A stretch of DNA of 64,000 nucleotides from contig NC_031770.1 of the NCBI RefSeq assembly GCF_001522545.3, forward strand, positions 21,094,163-21,158,162, given 5' to 3'. The stretch is from Parus major (Eukaryota > Chordata > Aves > Passeriformes > Paridae). Made by a program: the position numbers and the translations under genes. Positions 25,516 through 38,999 of this stretch are shown here, piece by piece; position 1 is the stretch's first letter; each line of letters starts with the position of its first letter. Under the pieces are notes generated by a model, which searched no databases, was not told the origin of the DNA, and saw only the letters and a program-made list of their open reading frames with translations.

Positions 25516-28500
25516 GCTAAAGCTCAGGTACCTTCCATAGCCAAAGAGACAAAGAAATTCCCGGGCTTAGGTCTTAAGGTGGTGTTCACAGGTTGATCTC
25601 ACTTTTCAATGGTCAAAACTACTGTCAATTTTCAGAAATGGCCAGTTATTGGCCAGGAGAAAAACTCCCATCAGCCTCCAGAAGTTTTAATTTCCTTAGG
25701 TGTTTCTCTTTTTCTTAAATGCCAATCTATCACAAGGAGTTAGGTTGCAAATGGTTCCCTCCCTAGAACCTAAATTCTCCCTCCTATACTGCTTTTGGCT
25801 CCTATGTACTGATCTCAGCTCTGCCGTCACTTCTGGGACTGACCACTTCACTCTTTCAGGCTGCCCATGGATGTCTGAGGAACTCCACACCTTTCTTGAA
25901 ATAGAGCTGTAGTTCTTTAATGAAAATTTCAGTCGGTTGCTTTATAGGTAGAAATGCATTCCAAATTATCCAACTGTATGACCAATGCAGAAAACCTCAG
26001 GAACATCCTGTTATTTCCCACTTCGGCCTCTTCATTACCAGTTTGGCTGACAGGAATGTTCCTTAGCCTCAAATTAAACATGAGAATTTCTCACAGCTGG
26101 ATAAAATATTCCTTTGCTAGAAAACCTTCATGCCATGGTACCAGCTGCATGGAAACAAAATGTAGGCTAAGTCAGGAGTGATATAATCCTAGCAAATAGA
26201 CCCAGAAAGTCTGTAAGACTGTACAGGTTCTTAAGCATACATTTCAATGCTCCACTGGATTACAGCTTTAATTACATATTTCGTAACTACAAAAGGATTC
26301 ATTTAAGATAAAGTTCAGAACAGAAATGTGAAGTGTGTGTTTTCTTTGCCCGAAGCAAAATGCTCACATACTCTGTGGAAGGCTGTTTAAATGAATAGCT
26401 CAGAAAAAGATGTATACAATGCCTGCTGTAATGAGCCTACCCAAAGGTTAAGTACAACAGAAAACAGACTTAAAATTCAGCATTAACACAGAGACCATAG
26501 CTCGCGTTAATTTCCATGGTTCCAATGAAATTCCATAGTCCTGTTTTGGTTTGTATCAGATCTTGCTTATAACACGTTCCCCTATGTACCTGAGACAAAT
26601 GCATTGTGTATTTAGGTGGAGATGTCTAAAAGGAATATTACAAACAGAAAAACTGTCTTTGAATTCTGCCAGTCTCTTGGATAATATTTCTGATGTTCTG
26701 TTGAGAAAATTAAAGTGGAATGTTACTATTCCCAACAACTATTCATCTATTGAGCCAGAATTTACTTTCTAGGAGCTGGTTCTCAGGATTCCTAATGTGC
26801 TCTTCCTCTTGTTTATACCACCAGGGGAAATACGAGTTGCAAAATTCAGCTGGATAATTAACATCACCTCTGATGTTTTCACAAGCACCCCAAGCAGCAC
26901 GTGTGGCTGTGCTCACCAAAGTCTGTGAAGGACTGAGTGACAACTGCTGCAGCTCCATGAGGCCAGGCTGGGCTTGACCTTGGGCACAGGTCAAAGCCAC
27001 CATCAGTTCTAGATCACAGCTTTGCATCATCAAAGTCCGAAAATCAAAACCTGGAACACCTATTTACACTTTGGTAAACATCAAGAACTGCTCTATAAAA
27101 TGAAACTTTCAAGTTTGAAATAAAATATTTACTACACTGAAAATATTTTGGTAGTGGCAAAAAAACCCCAAACTGTTTTATCTAAGAGGTATGTACTTGA
27201 TTGTAATCAACACACTCTCCAAAAATGTTATAGCAATGATCTGATCATCTCCATGCCACCTGCCCTGACTTGCAGGATCATGTCCCTCTTTCTTATCTTG
27301 CAGAGAAGCAACAGACACAGGAAGAGTAATGTTAATAGTTTTTTAAATTCCTGTGACTTTTTTAAAATACTGGTAATTGTACTATCTTGGAGTTGAACAC
27401 TCAGTGAAAGACACCTAAGTATTACTAATCCAAATTTCCAGAAACCTTCTGAATCCAGATCCCCTGAGTCTGAAACCATTGCCCTCACAAAACATTGGAA
27501 TGGGTGCTGCCCAGAAAGGCTCACTGGGGCTTCAGGACTGACTAAATTGCACCCTGGCAAAGTTGGCAAAGTTCCCAGTTATACCAGGAGGAGGACACAA
27601 AGTGGAGTGCACACATAGCTGCTCCTTCACCCCATCTGTGAAGGAGATTTTGCACTTTTTTGCAAAACAAGGTGAAATCTTCAAAGGAGTTTCCCCTTGC
27701 AAAAACATATTTTTTAAAAATTTTACACCTCAAAATGGTTTTGGAACCACCATGCTGTGCTGTTTCATTTTGCAAATGCTGTTTTCAGTTATTCTTATAA
27801 TCCGTGAATTCTGACAGCGTTATGAATATGGCCAATCTGAGTGTCATGTAACATTTTTAGAAGACTTACAAAGACTTAATAAATTTTGCAAATATTTAGA
27901 AAGAGAATTAATGTAATATATGTAAAGATCTGCACGTATTTGATAATCTTGAACCAATTTAATAAATCCTGTCCAGTTTTAATAAACATTGGATTAGGGT
28001 TAAACTTATTACAAACAATAAATTAATAATGAAAATGTTTAATGTGGATTGTATATACAGTACTTTTTAAATTTTAATTGTTTTTCAAAGATCAGAAAAA
28101 TACCGGCAAATCATGTTACTGTTTTAAAAACTTTGTTATCCTGGAAAATATGCACACAACCCATACCACTAACAACATGACTACTTCTAATAGCCTACAA
28201 AAACATAGTTTTCTTGCCCTTATAGAAACAAAATCTTGTTAGAACTGAAGCTCTATTACAAGTACCTAAAATCAACATGATCATAATTTGGGTAATGATA
28301 GGACAATCCAGGGGAAAACAAACAAACAAAACACTGAATGTGGGCATTTATAAATTAAAAGAGGAAAGTGCAAATAGAATCAGGTTCTTAAATCTACCTC
28401 TGTTTACATGTGTACCCACTCCTCAAGGGCAACACACCTGACATTACTAATTTATGGTGAAGCACAGCACATGCATAACCTTGTGCAGGGCCATCCCAAG

Positions 28501-28793
28501 CTTCTCCACAGCGTTCACCCTGAGTTCCACAATCAAATGAGGAACTGCTGCTGTTGGGAAAATCTAACTGCTACATTTCTCACAGAAAAGTACCATATAC
28601 AACAAAACTCTTATTTCTATTTTCTATATCACCAGTGGCACAATTAGGTGATACAAGAGACACAAAAATGCCACAGCACCTTTCATGTTAAAAATTAACA
28701 AGTGAAACATGGTAGACTGGTGATTTTTGGGACTTCTGAATAGAGACTTTTTTTTTGTCAGGTTACTCTCAATACAAAAGTTCTTCAATTTCA

Positions 28794-28812
28794 TTTATTA
28801 TTATTATTATTT
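28794..28812 (+). repeat. (TTA)n microsatellite
   Basis: Six consecutive ATT units in a T-rich context. A simple triplet repeat with no coding role. Confidence 0.9.
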
Positions 28813-30823
28813 TATGGCCCGTCTTTTTTGTTTTATTTTTTTTTTAAACACAAGATGTTTAAACAATGTCTAAGTCTCTTGGGACACCTGAACAAAGTGT
28901 CCTTGGTTATGGCCTGTACTTCTGGGAAGTCCTTAAGGAATAAAAATAAGGGAGGATCTGGGTGAAATACAATAGAATGCTTCAGGTAATAGATATAAGA
29001 TGACAACTGAAAATAGAAGTAAAATATAAGGTAGGGGTCCAGTGAGGAGACAGCAAAATAGCTAATCTATAAAACAGCAAAATATATCTAAAAAATTGTG
29101 ATTTTACAATGTCTGGTAGTTGGAGAAACCAAAAGGAGTGTCTTGAGGGGTACCTGCCATTATGGAAAGACAAGATGTAACACCAAACTGAACATAGAAA
29201 ACATCCTACAGACACCTTAAAAGGACTCTTTTCCACCCCTTTTCTTCTAAATAATGTATTTACTACAGCATATGAAGTACTGTCTCTGCTCTAACAAGAC
29301 ACATGCCCACTGCACAGAGCACAGAAACGATGTCAGGCCAGGACAGCTGCAGGGCGAGGTCCATATTAGCCTTGCAATTTGATTTCCATTTTATACTTCC
29401 ACAGAAAATTTCTCTGTGTCTGGCAACCAAAGACTTTTTCTGCAAAAACATCGTATTCTAAAACATTATGAGGAGAAATGTCTTATCCCTTGAGCAGTGA
29501 CTGGATTCCTTAAGATATTCAGGAAGGGATCAGCAGACTCAGTCACTGTTTCAGGTGCTTTTCACAGTGGAAGCTTTCCTAGAACAAGTGAGCTTGCAGG
29601 TCATTGGAACTGAGAATTAACTGTCTATCATTAAATAATTATAGAAACCAAACTGAGAGAATGACAGTGGTTCTGTAAGCAGAAGACAGGATACATTCTT
29701 CTCTGGTGTCTTCTAATAACAAAACAAATGATGTCATGCACATGAAAGTTGGGTGGAACGAAATATTCACCTTAATTACTCAGAAAGATGGAGCAATATT
29801 GTTTCTGCCTATCTAATTTTCCATTGGGTAATATTCTTTTTTTATGGCAGAACTAAATACCTGAGACAATTAATTAGGAATCTTGGTTTATGAAATATGA
29901 ATTATTCTTAGAAATACACCGCAAAGTACATGGAGAAATGTCTATTAGAGGAACAAAGAGGACATCTATTACTAAATTTCTGAATCTATTTTGAAATTTC
30001 TGTAAATGTGTCCTTTATTGCCTGAGAGTCAAAAGCCCATGAATTATAATCTCTCAATGTAGACAGAGACAACAAAGTTTGCAAAAATCTTCCACTGTCT
30101 TCCTCCACCAGCAATTTCCCTGTTTCTTCACATGCTTCCCTAGTCTCAGTAAGCTAGAATTCTAACAGAGCTGTTTCAGGCACATAAGCCTGCAACAAAA
30201 ATTATATTGATTTTAACAATCCCTCAGCAAACCTTTAGAGTGTATTCTGTTATTACATCCCACAGTGCAACAGCTCTTGTCCACCCTCAGGTATGAAGTG
30301 GCACAAACCCTGTTTCAACAAAACTGCTCATCTAAGCAACAGCAGGGAGTCTTTGCATCAGCACAGCAAAGTTTTCTCTCCAAACTGCTATAGATCAGTG
30401 CCTAATAAAATCTTTCCTGTGAGAGGAACTCGTGAACAGACTTTTAGAATCCATCAGCTACAACTCTCCCTCACTTTCCATTAAACACGTTGGTGGAATA
30501 GGACAACAGCATTCTGCTTGGCAGGAACAGGGTTAACTCTGTGATACACCTTGATCACCAGCAGGTATCAAACTTTGTCAGGAAAGGAGATATCCTCCAA
30601 ACAGGAAGAGACACAGCACTGCTGAGAATCCCCCATCAAATACAATAGAACATGAAGGTATGGCTCAGTTTTTAGCTCTGGCATCCAATAAAGAGTCAGA
30701 ACCCTGAGGACATTGTCTTACTCAGAGATGTGAAATGCAAATGAACAGTAACATTGACAACTCAAGACCAAGCAGTAAACAAAGGACTTGAAAGCTACCT
30801 GGAAAGGTCTTGCATGAACACAC

Positions 30824-30877
30824 TTTTTTCCCCCCTTTTTCTTTTTTTCTTTTTCTTTATTTTTTTATTTTTTTTTG
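30824..30877 (+). repeat. T-rich low-complexity tract
   Basis: Runs of T broken by single C or A bases, with one block of six C. It encodes the artificial Phe-rich middle of the frame at 30754-30975 and the Lys-rich end of the opposite frame. Confidence 0.85.
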
Positions 30878-33800
30878 TGGGCCATAAACATATTCGTTTC
30901 TGTGAAAAAGTTAAATGGGCGATTTTGCTGATCACTGAAGTCCCTGAAAATGCTCTAGCAGAAAGAAAACCTTGAGATGGTACAGAAATCATTTAACAGT
31001 GAAAGTCATCAGGAACTCAGAAAAACTGTCTTAACATAAAAAGTCGTGCTGTGTGAAATAGAATGGATGAATTCACTTTCCTGACACATGGTCACAGGAC
31101 TTTCCAAAATATTTTCCATCTTGAAGATGTATTCCTGAATATGTGAAAATCTAAGGTAAATATTCCTATCTTCTCCTAGTGCTCTGTCCTAAATTTTCTA
31201 AGAGAGCCAGAGTAACACCGTTTCCACCTGCTCAATTCTCCTTTGGCTCATGTGTTCATATTCCATAAAATAGAACCATTTAGCTGGGGGAAAAAAAATA
31301 GTATCAATCTTGGTTTATGAAGGCCAAGAATTATTTTCAGTAAGTTGAGAAATGCTAGCAAAAAGTCATATATATTGAGACAGAGCACTTTTCTGATACC
31401 TGAGGGTTAACTCAGCAAGAGCCTCACCTCAGGGGTGCCACACGTGTTTTATGGAAGGGTCTGTGAGCTACCCCCATCAGCCTTCACCATGCCATTGACA
31501 AAGCCAAGCCAGGAGGAGGGACAGACATGCCAAGCCTTCAGCCCCAAAATATGATCCAGCCTGATGAAACCAGTGACAATTCCCCTCTCTAACCTGGGCA
31601 TGCAGTTTTTCTTCAGGGAACACACCAGCCCTCCCTGTCCCCACAGTGGGAGGAAATCTGGGCACAGAGGGAACCGCAGCACCCTTGGCACCCGGTAGCC
31701 CATCACAGAACCACCTACCCACTGTCCAGGCAGAGACCAGGAGAAGGAGGCAAGAGGATAAACAGTCGTCCCCTGCACTATTTAAACCCAGGAGAAGGGT
31801 TTGCAACAAATCTAAAACAGGTTCTGAATTGAGGCATGTTACACAATGAAAAGCTGGGTCATGTTTACAAACTTTTCGGTGGAAGAAGGGCGAAATTTCA
31901 GAAATCCAATGCTAAGGCTGAATTTCACTTTCTCCAGATAGGGTAGTGGGCAGCTTGCGGCTTCAAGAAGAAGCAGAACGAAACACATCATGAGACAATA
32001 CTGCCTGATCTAAGGTTGAGGACATGCAAAAATTAATTAATTTCACACAATTCCACCCCAGATACAGCTCTCTTCCCAGCACCTTGGGGGAAAAGATATT
32101 TTATTAGAAACTGAGGTCCGGGTCAAACAGATTTGGCCTGTGTTATTGGAATGTGAAGATTATAAAAACTTACAGGAGAACTCAGGAGACCTAAGACTAA
32201 TAAAAAGTATGGTAAATGTTTCTGTGAACCCAAAACAGGAGTGCATGAGAAAAAATAACTTCAAAGATGTGGGAATGGGAAGGGTAATTGTTTGTTGGTA
32301 AAATGGTAGAAAATCTAGTGAAAGCAGTGGCTGGGGAAAGATCTCAAAGAGCAGTGAACTAATAAATACATGGAAAAGAAATACAGAGAGCCCTTCCTGG
32401 ACTGCAAGCACCCTCCTCTTTTTTTCCCCAGCAGCTGGTACTTTTCCTGCTTTCTTGTCTTTGCATACATGTACAGCCACAACTCTCAGGGTTTTTTCCC
32501 TACCTAAACTGCTCAGAGGTAAATTTGGAGGTGCAAACAAAATGTCTCTTTGTTACACGTAAGGGACAAAAGAAAATAACAAGTGGTTTTATAGCACAAG
32601 CAGACAATTCAGCAGGGTAAAGTACCTGGTATTGACACGCCTTATAGCTGTCTTACATGTGTCCTAGTGCAAACATACTTATATTTCTTTATGCCATCAA
32701 GAGATTTCTTGAAGTTTCTGTCTCCCTCTTTCTTCCTATCCAAAGAGATTAAATCCCATTTTTGACACACAAGTCCCAGTCTGAAAGGCAGAGACAATGC
32801 CTGTTCATATCTCTACCACTGGCTGTTTTCCATTAATATCTTCCTTCCCACAATAAGAAGACTGAGTTGTGAGCTGCTGAAACTCTTCCAGATCAAGCAA
32901 TATTTTTCTGGTTTGTGCTTAAAGCCCACCACTCACCATTCCTTGTGCAGTATCCAGAGAGTTGACTAAGCAGACAAGGCAGATACCTGAGGAACTTTGG
33001 GCTGAATACCACATGCCCAAACCAACAACCCAAAGTGTTTGACTGATCCCACATGATGAATTACTCTCTCCTAGCTGCACTGAGATGGAGGGAGCCTGGA
33101 CACTTGGCTGAAGTGCTCTGAACCTCGTTGTGAGAGCCAGACACTCACCTGCCTTGCACTGCAAAGGCAAAGCCAGGCTTTGAACAGGGTGGTGTGAATC
33201 TAGCCCACTCAGCCCAGGAAGTCTCTAAAAAACTATGTGTGTTCCTAATTCTCTCCCAGGATCTGATACTCAGAGAAATATTGTACTATGCAAACAATAC
33301 ATCTGAGCAATTCAATGTGCTCTGCCCACAGAACGTGCCTAGAGGTCCCTTGAGAGCTGCATGGGGAAAAGCACACACCGTCTAGCAGATACATCACTAC
33401 ACACAAATGTATTTTGTTCCGTTCCCAATAAGGCCTTTTGAATTTGTTAAAAAGTATTTGCAGAGAAAATGAAAGGAGCCCCTGGCATCAGGAGTCCTTG
33501 GAGAGAGAGCTATGCACTGGCTAAAGGCTCTGCTGATCACAGTTGGAAGGACAGCCTGACTTTATCAGGAGGATCAAGGAGAAGAAGAGATGGAATATGG
33601 GAAAGGTTGGAGGAAGATAAAAAGGAGGAATTTATCCATCAAGGTCAGCTAATTGGAGAGAAGTTTCTGCATTGGGGTGGCTGGAAGCAGTATTAATCCA
33701 AGCCAAAATTTTGCCCTTTGGAATTTCATGTGTTCCTTCTGTAAGGCTTTTATATTGCCATAGAAAAAAAGGGTCTATTTTGGTACTGAATCATTCTGGG

Positions 33801-34176
33801 GCAGGTTTTTTCTCTCCATATGTTTGCATAAATCTACAGAGGGCAATGGAGTTACACCACTGCATGTTGGTGTGAGATCAGAGGCAAGCTTAGTATCTCT
33901 CACCTTGTCTGACAGACTCTTTGACCCATTTCACTCTTTTTTACATTGTCAGCGTTCCAAGGTCAAAGACCATGCCCAAATCTAAAGCAGATTCAAACTC
34001 TGATGCTGGATTTTAAAGACATAGGCTCCTTTTTTTAAATAATGCATTATTTAAAATGCACTTTCCTTTGTGTTAGCCTTCCTGCTACATCCAAATGATC
34101 TTGACTTGGACTAGGGGGCACACGTATTTCCAGGAGGAGGGATCCCATTTCCTTCACACCAGTTTCCATAGCATCT

Positions 34177-34196
34177 TCATCATCATCATCATCATC
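34177..34196 (+). repeat. (TCA)n microsatellite
   Basis: Six to seven uninterrupted TCA units. It produces the poly-isoleucine stretch in the frame at 34095-34394, which is therefore not evidence of a protein. Confidence 0.9.
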
Positions 34197-35694
34197 TGCT
34201 TATTTCTGCCCTTGATCACATCCTCAGAAAAGCTGGCAGATGTGAAACCTGAGCTACCCATGGGCCTTCATGCAACCCATAGCAGTAGGTATCCAAAACG
34301 GTTCAGATCATCTCTAATTTCTCTGTGGATCATATGTCTCCTTCAGAAAAAGGGCGGGGAACAGATGTGCAAAACAGAGACAGACACACTGTGATAATTA
34401 TATTTCTCTTTTACAAAAGGGAGGGGTGAGTGCCTGTATTGGTCTGGGGAGGGAGAGAGAAGTCGATGTACAGCAGAACAGCAGAAACTTAAAACACAGG
34501 TATCAGATTGGATGCATTGACTGTGTGAAAAAGTTTCCTAGTGAGAATATTTCCTTTTGGAAGATTTAACAAACGTAAGCTGGATCAAGTCTCCATTATG
34601 CAAGAAATATGTTAGGTTTCTTCTCTCGCTATGCACAAATGGCTGGGGAAAGCTGGATATAGTCCCATGCTATAAACCAGAATCAGAAATAAATTAAAAG
34701 ATTTATAAATTGGAGGTGCAATTCTTCAGCTACATTGGTTTAAAGATGGTGAAATGAATGACTAAAGCATTCACTCACAGTGTTTTATGAAGCAGATCTA
34801 ATGTGCAGGTTTTGTGACCTGCAGTGACTTTAACTTCTCAGTAAATCAAAAAGCTTAACAAATATTAAGATGGCAAAGATTACCTGTGTGTGCCAGATTT
34901 TATCTTTTATCCGTTATCATTTAGGAAATGAAAAGCTTGAGTCGGAAATCAGACAGCCAGTCACATGACTTGGGCGGTCTGGCAGCCCCACAAGACAAGA
35001 ACCTGCAGGAGACACAGAAACTACACATTCACTGATTAGTTTTTAGTCCTTAAGAAATGGCTCTTTTTATTGTTATTATTGTTAGCAACCAATGAGCTTT
35101 AGAATCAGAGCAATTCCTTTCTAAATTCCACTGCGATGAAAATTCATTATCACAAGCTAGAGGAAGCAGCTGGGTGTATAGCTTAGCTCATGGCCAGGCT
35201 TAGGGGCAGCTCCACACACATGTGAGCTTCAGAGGTGCTCAGATTTGGGGTACAGACACCAGCACCCATTTGCCAACACAGAGGCCAAAGAATTCTCCTT
35301 TTTCAGTCTTGGCCCAGAGCAGCAGAAACCTGGCTGGCAGATAGGATCTGGGCTAAGCCACAGTTTATAGATCCACAGCATATGGGGAGATCTCCCACAG
35401 TTCAAGTACAGCATGCCCTTCACTCAGTAATACTGTGCTGTAGTTCCTTCCTGAGAGCACAGGAGGAAGCTGCCCCAGCACAGGTGTCTACAGCCCTCCA
35501 AGTATGACACAGACCTTCAGGGTGAAACACATACTTATCACATACCCCAGCCCCCAGCATTTCCCAAACTAAGGGCTGAGGGAGTCTGTGTAATATTAGT
35601 AACTACTGCCAAAGCAGAGTTAGATTTTTTTTTCAAATATTTTTGAAATATTTGCTGATATATTAAATTAACGTAAGGTTCTGCTGGTAGGATG

Positions 35695-35860
35695 CTGAGG
35701 TGCAGTGGATAAGGCCTGCTTCAAGGCCACAGAATAATGTAGAGACCTAATTGCAACAAGAATTTGAGCCTCCCTAGGGTCCGGCCTCAAAAGCAACACC
35801 ATCAGCTCTATAAGCTTGCAATTTTTTTCTTCCTTTTCCATACAGAAATGTAGATAATCC
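35695..35860 (+). repeat. Possible old tRNA-derived SINE (MIR/CORE-like)
   Basis: A pol III A-box-like GGTGCAGTGGATAAGGC at the left end is followed about 55 bases later by AGAATTTGAGCCTCC, a weak B-box resemblance. The core-like words CATCAGCTCTATAAGCTTG and TTTTCCATACAGAAATGTAG plus GATAAT come next. Order and overall spacing (about 150 bases from A box to GATAAT) fit a MIR-type SINE. The insertion between the boxes is larger than expected. Divergence is high, so this is a suggestion only. Confidence 0.35.
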
Positions 35861-36567
35861 CAAAGGTTATTCAGTCTCCATAACAAAACCAGACCCACAA
35901 CAATCACATCAGCTATGGGTGACACTGCAGGCATGAGGTTTGCATAAATTGTCTTTGATCCAGGAAGGTTTTTGCCTCCTTGCACCTCTGCAGCCCCTTG
36001 TCCCAACTACTAAAAACATTTATGGCCATTTCTTCCTCTTCCATCTCACAGTCATAGTGAATGCATGTTGAACATAAATTAAAGCTAAAGGAGAAAGCAA
36101 ATGAAAAGAGCTTCATAAAATGGATGATCCCTTTTTCCCCAGAAACCTCTCAGTTTAAAAATGGCATCAGTTTTCTTTTATTTGGAAGCAATACTATAGC
36201 TCTTTAATACAAGATTTAAAGCACAGCAAATAACAATCAATCTCTCCTTTCTGCTGATACAAAAATATGTGGGAAAAATAAGAAGACCATTCAGTAAAAT
36301 GAAGAATATAACTGTGTTTACATTGTTATTTCCTCTATAACTGCCCCTCCGTGTCACAGCCGGGAAAGGACCATGGGCCAAAAACTGACAAAGTGAAACC
36401 TTTCCCTTGTTTCTCCTTGATGTGCACAGGTAAGAAAAACAGAAATAACTCCAAGCAACACTGCTGCTGGAGTAGTCAGCTTCATTCAAGCAGTACAAGG
36501 AAATCATCATCAAGGAATATTTGGCCCAACATGTAATACAAAAATAATGCTATATCAAAAATAAATT
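35861..36567. other. Non-coding DNA between SINE relics
   Basis: No recognisable feature. Minus-strand frames of 67 to 112 codons overlap here and have no family resemblance. Confidence 0.5.
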
Positions 36568-36655
36568 ATCAAGCACTTTGCAGGTAAATCAACTGAACAA
36601 CTTATATACGTAGATGTTATTATCTCTATTAGATAAATAGAGGCCACCAGTTAAC
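36568..36655 (-). repeat. MIR (CORE-SINE) fragment
   Basis: The plus strand reads AAGCACTTTGCAGGTAAATC, AACTGAACAACTTATA, GTAGATGTTATTATCTCTAT and TAGATAAATAGAGGCC. This follows the reverse complement of the MIR core and 3' part block by block: AAGCGCTTTACATGTA, ACTCA, ACAAC, GTAGGTACTATTATTATC, ATTTTACAGATGAGG and GAGGC. Several blocks agree in order with only small indels, which is strong for such an old element. The tRNA head is missing. Orientation is minus. Confidence 0.72.
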
Positions 36656-36768
36656 AACAAAAGGCAATTAAATAGAGAATCCAACTCCAAAGAAAGAAAC
36701 AGTGGGATCCTCTATGTTAAGTAAACAGTTTTACTCTAGGTACAAATAAGTATTAGTGCTCCATTACA
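36656..36768. other. Short spacer between MIR and CR1
   Basis: No feature was recognised. Only 113 bases separate the old MIR relic from the CR1 fragment. Confidence 0.5.
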
Positions 36769-37056
36769 AGATCTTGTAGTGATAGGACAAGGAGGAATGG
36801 TTTCAAACTGAAAAAGAGTAGGTTTAGATTAGATATGAGGAAAAAAAATCTTTACTGTGAGGGTGCTGAGGCAGTGAAACATGTTTCCCAGAGAAATTGT
36901 GGGTGCCCCATCCCTGAAAGCATTCAAGGCCAGGTTGGATGAAAATCTGAGCAACCTGGTGTAGTGGAAGGTGTCCCTGCCCATGTCAGGGGTGTTGGAA
37001 CTAGATGATCTTTAAGGTCTCCTCCAACCCAGGACATTCTATGATTCTGTGATTCT
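36769..37056 (+). mobile_element. CR1 LINE 3'-end fragment
   Basis: Starts in GTAGTGATAGGACAAGGAGG and continues through TTTAGATTAGATATGAGGAA, TTTACTGTGAGGGTGCTGAG, CATCCCTGAAAGCATTCAAG, GTGGAAGGTGTCCCTGCCCA and GGAACTAGATGATCTTTAAG, ending in ATTCTATGATTCTGTGATTC, the CR1 octamer tail. It holds the very end of ORF2 at most, plus the 3' UTR, and is 5'-truncated as is typical. Plus orientation. Confidence 0.96.
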
Positions 37057-38999
37057 ACCACATCCATGCTAAATCTACTGTGGAAAATCAGCATTAATGA
37101 CTAATATTTGTCCTGAAAGTCAGGTCACCTCCTGTGGAAAAGATGGAAATGCAAGTCTCCAAGACTGCATAGACAGACACCTGCATTCTAATCATCCTTT
37201 TAAAATGTGATATGTAATAGGTATAAATTTGATATAATTAATTAATTTTAGTGTATTTAGGGAATCTTCACATCTGCCTTCTATTTCTAAACTTCTGGAT
37301 TTAACATTAAAGGAAATTCTGAACTAATGTCCCTGTGTTGGAGCATGAACAGAACAAACTCTGTCAACAACTAGCAAAGGGCTAAAAGGTAACTGTACAA
37401 TCTGCTCTGAGCAAGTGCTGCTGTGTATCTTTCTTCTGCCAAAAGCAGATTGCAACTCAGCAAGTCAGTTTTCTGCCCTGCTCTCCCTGACTTTGGGAAG
37501 ATGTCTCATGGTGTGCAGTCACTCCTGCCACACACACAGCCTGACACCTCTGGCCAGTGGCAGCTGTATGGCGAAGAGGGAAGCTTGCTTTCTACACCCT
37601 ACCCACTTCTGCCTTGCTCATACCTTGATAGCTCTGGGGTGAATCCTTGTCTCCACACCAAAAAACATGGCATCTGCATCAGCCTGAGTCTGACCAAAGG
37701 AATTAACTGACACCTGTCTTACTGCCCTTCCAGCTCTGGACTCCAAAGGAAAGGTACTGATAACTGGAGGTTAAAATAGACCAGAAAACCCAAACAACCC
37801 CACAAAACAAAACAACAAAAGAAAAACATTCAGAGAAACCAACCAACCCTGCACTGCACAGTCTCATCACTATTGCTTGACAACCTTACTCCAGGGCCTG
37901 AAATTACACGCAAAGACAAACTTGCTATTAAGACATCAGTGTCAGTTTGTGAACAGAGCAGGATGTGGTAGTCAGCTTCTTTTTCAAAAACTCTGTTTTG
38001 TCAGGGAGTGGGACAATATTCCTTAAAGAGGCACTGTTATTTCCATTATATATCTGAATTCTTATTTTCACATTCCCTGTTTAAAGTCACCAAAGAAAGG
38101 ACACTACCATAATACTGCTTTCTGTTTCCACCCATCATCAGAACTGGCTTTAAATCATGTTTGCTCACATGGAAGACCTTGTAGAGGGTCATGGCTGAAG
38201 CATAACTGAGCTGAATCAGAAGCTGTGCCACAAAAGCAGATAACTTGCAGAAACAGAAATAGAAACTGTGTTAACAGGTAAAAGCAGAAAGCTTATTTGT
38301 TCTATGTGGACAAGTCTGAGTAAAGAGCGTGGCAAGTTCATGAATACTTTGACACAAACTAGATGCAGTGGCACTATATTCACATTCTTGTTAGCTGCAG
38401 GGTGAGTCACTTTAATTGTAAAATTTCTGCTGTTAAATGGCTTTACTAACTAAATGCGTTGCCATTTCTTCAGTTCTTATTACAATTTAATTTACCCATT
38501 CATTTTTCTCTTCTCTGACTTCTTAATAAAATGAATAGTTGGCATCTTCTAGTCCTGCTCCTTTTGTATCCTTGTCAATAGAGTAACACCACAGCATTTT
38601 GCAGAAATGTGGTTTGGGCCATTTGACATTTTTATGTCAAGTACCTTTTATATGCAATTCTAGTATTTGTTTTACTCTCCATTGTTCCTAATATCCCCTG
38701 AGAATCTTGAAAGTAACATTATTTCCTTAACAAGTTTGGCCTTTCTTCCTCCTACTCAGCAAAGCATTTTCTTGTGGCCTTATTACTCGCTGTTAGAGAA
38801 TATAAGCAACAGCTACAAAACATTGTATGCTCACATACATCTGGGCTAGTAAAAAGCATCTATAAGTAAATAAGCATATATCTTGTTTTCTTCCTAATTT
38901 TTGACATTCTGCAAAAGAGACCACTGGAGAACATCTCCCCAGACCCTGAGTTGTTTAATCCTCCACTAAACTTCTGTCACACTTGAGAGATCCCTTGAT
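37057..38999. other. Unique-looking non-coding DNA
   Basis: No gene was recognised. An A/C-rich stretch lies at about 37770-37850. Two overlapping plus frames at 37415-37710 resemble nothing known. Confidence 0.5.

Larger units (their letters stand above)
24285..25655 (-). mobile_element. Long LTR of an endogenous retrovirus, minus strand
   Basis: Read on the minus strand, the right part ends with TTAATAAACTTTCTTTG, a segment rich in TTTTAAG, GCCTGTTTTGCTCTTGTTC, TCTCACAGCAAGAAATAAG and finally AAAGCCACAACA. This is a layout I associate with songbird ERV LTRs. On the plus strand the element starts with TGTTGTGG at 24285 and may end at GGCCA (25651-25655). These TG...CA ends are flanked by the 4-base repeat GGAG at 24281-24284 and 25656-25659, a weak target-site hint. 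The length, near 1.37 kb, is long for an LTR, so the 25.6-kb boundary is tentative. A GC-rich, CpG-containing core lies at about 25385-25515. Open frames inside (25075-25596 and 25175-25540 plus, 25150-25437 minus) match no retroviral protein I recognise. Confidence 0.62.
25656..35694. other. Long unique-looking non-coding stretch
   Basis: About 10 kb without a recognisable gene. Simple repeats at 28794-28812 and 34177-34196 are listed separately. A T/C-rich run lies at about 30824-30877. The 31440-31810 block is GC-richer and has two overlapping minus frames of 109 and 110 codons, with TTTAAATAG upstream on the minus strand, but neither frame is recognisable. The block at about 34860-35150 contains scattered CpG sites, CCAAT-like CAACCAATGA and ATTA-type words, and could be conserved regulatory DNA. 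Confidence 0.5.

Noticed and set aside
25075..25596. 173-codon plus-strand open frame, the longest in the window
   Set aside because: It lies antisense across the long LTR and its GC-rich core, where stops are rare. The translation has no recognisable domain.
34360..34440. Possible MIR fragment on the minus strand
   Set aside because: Only the TTTTACA and GGGAGGGGTGAG blocks fit, and the flanking blocks do not follow the consensus order.
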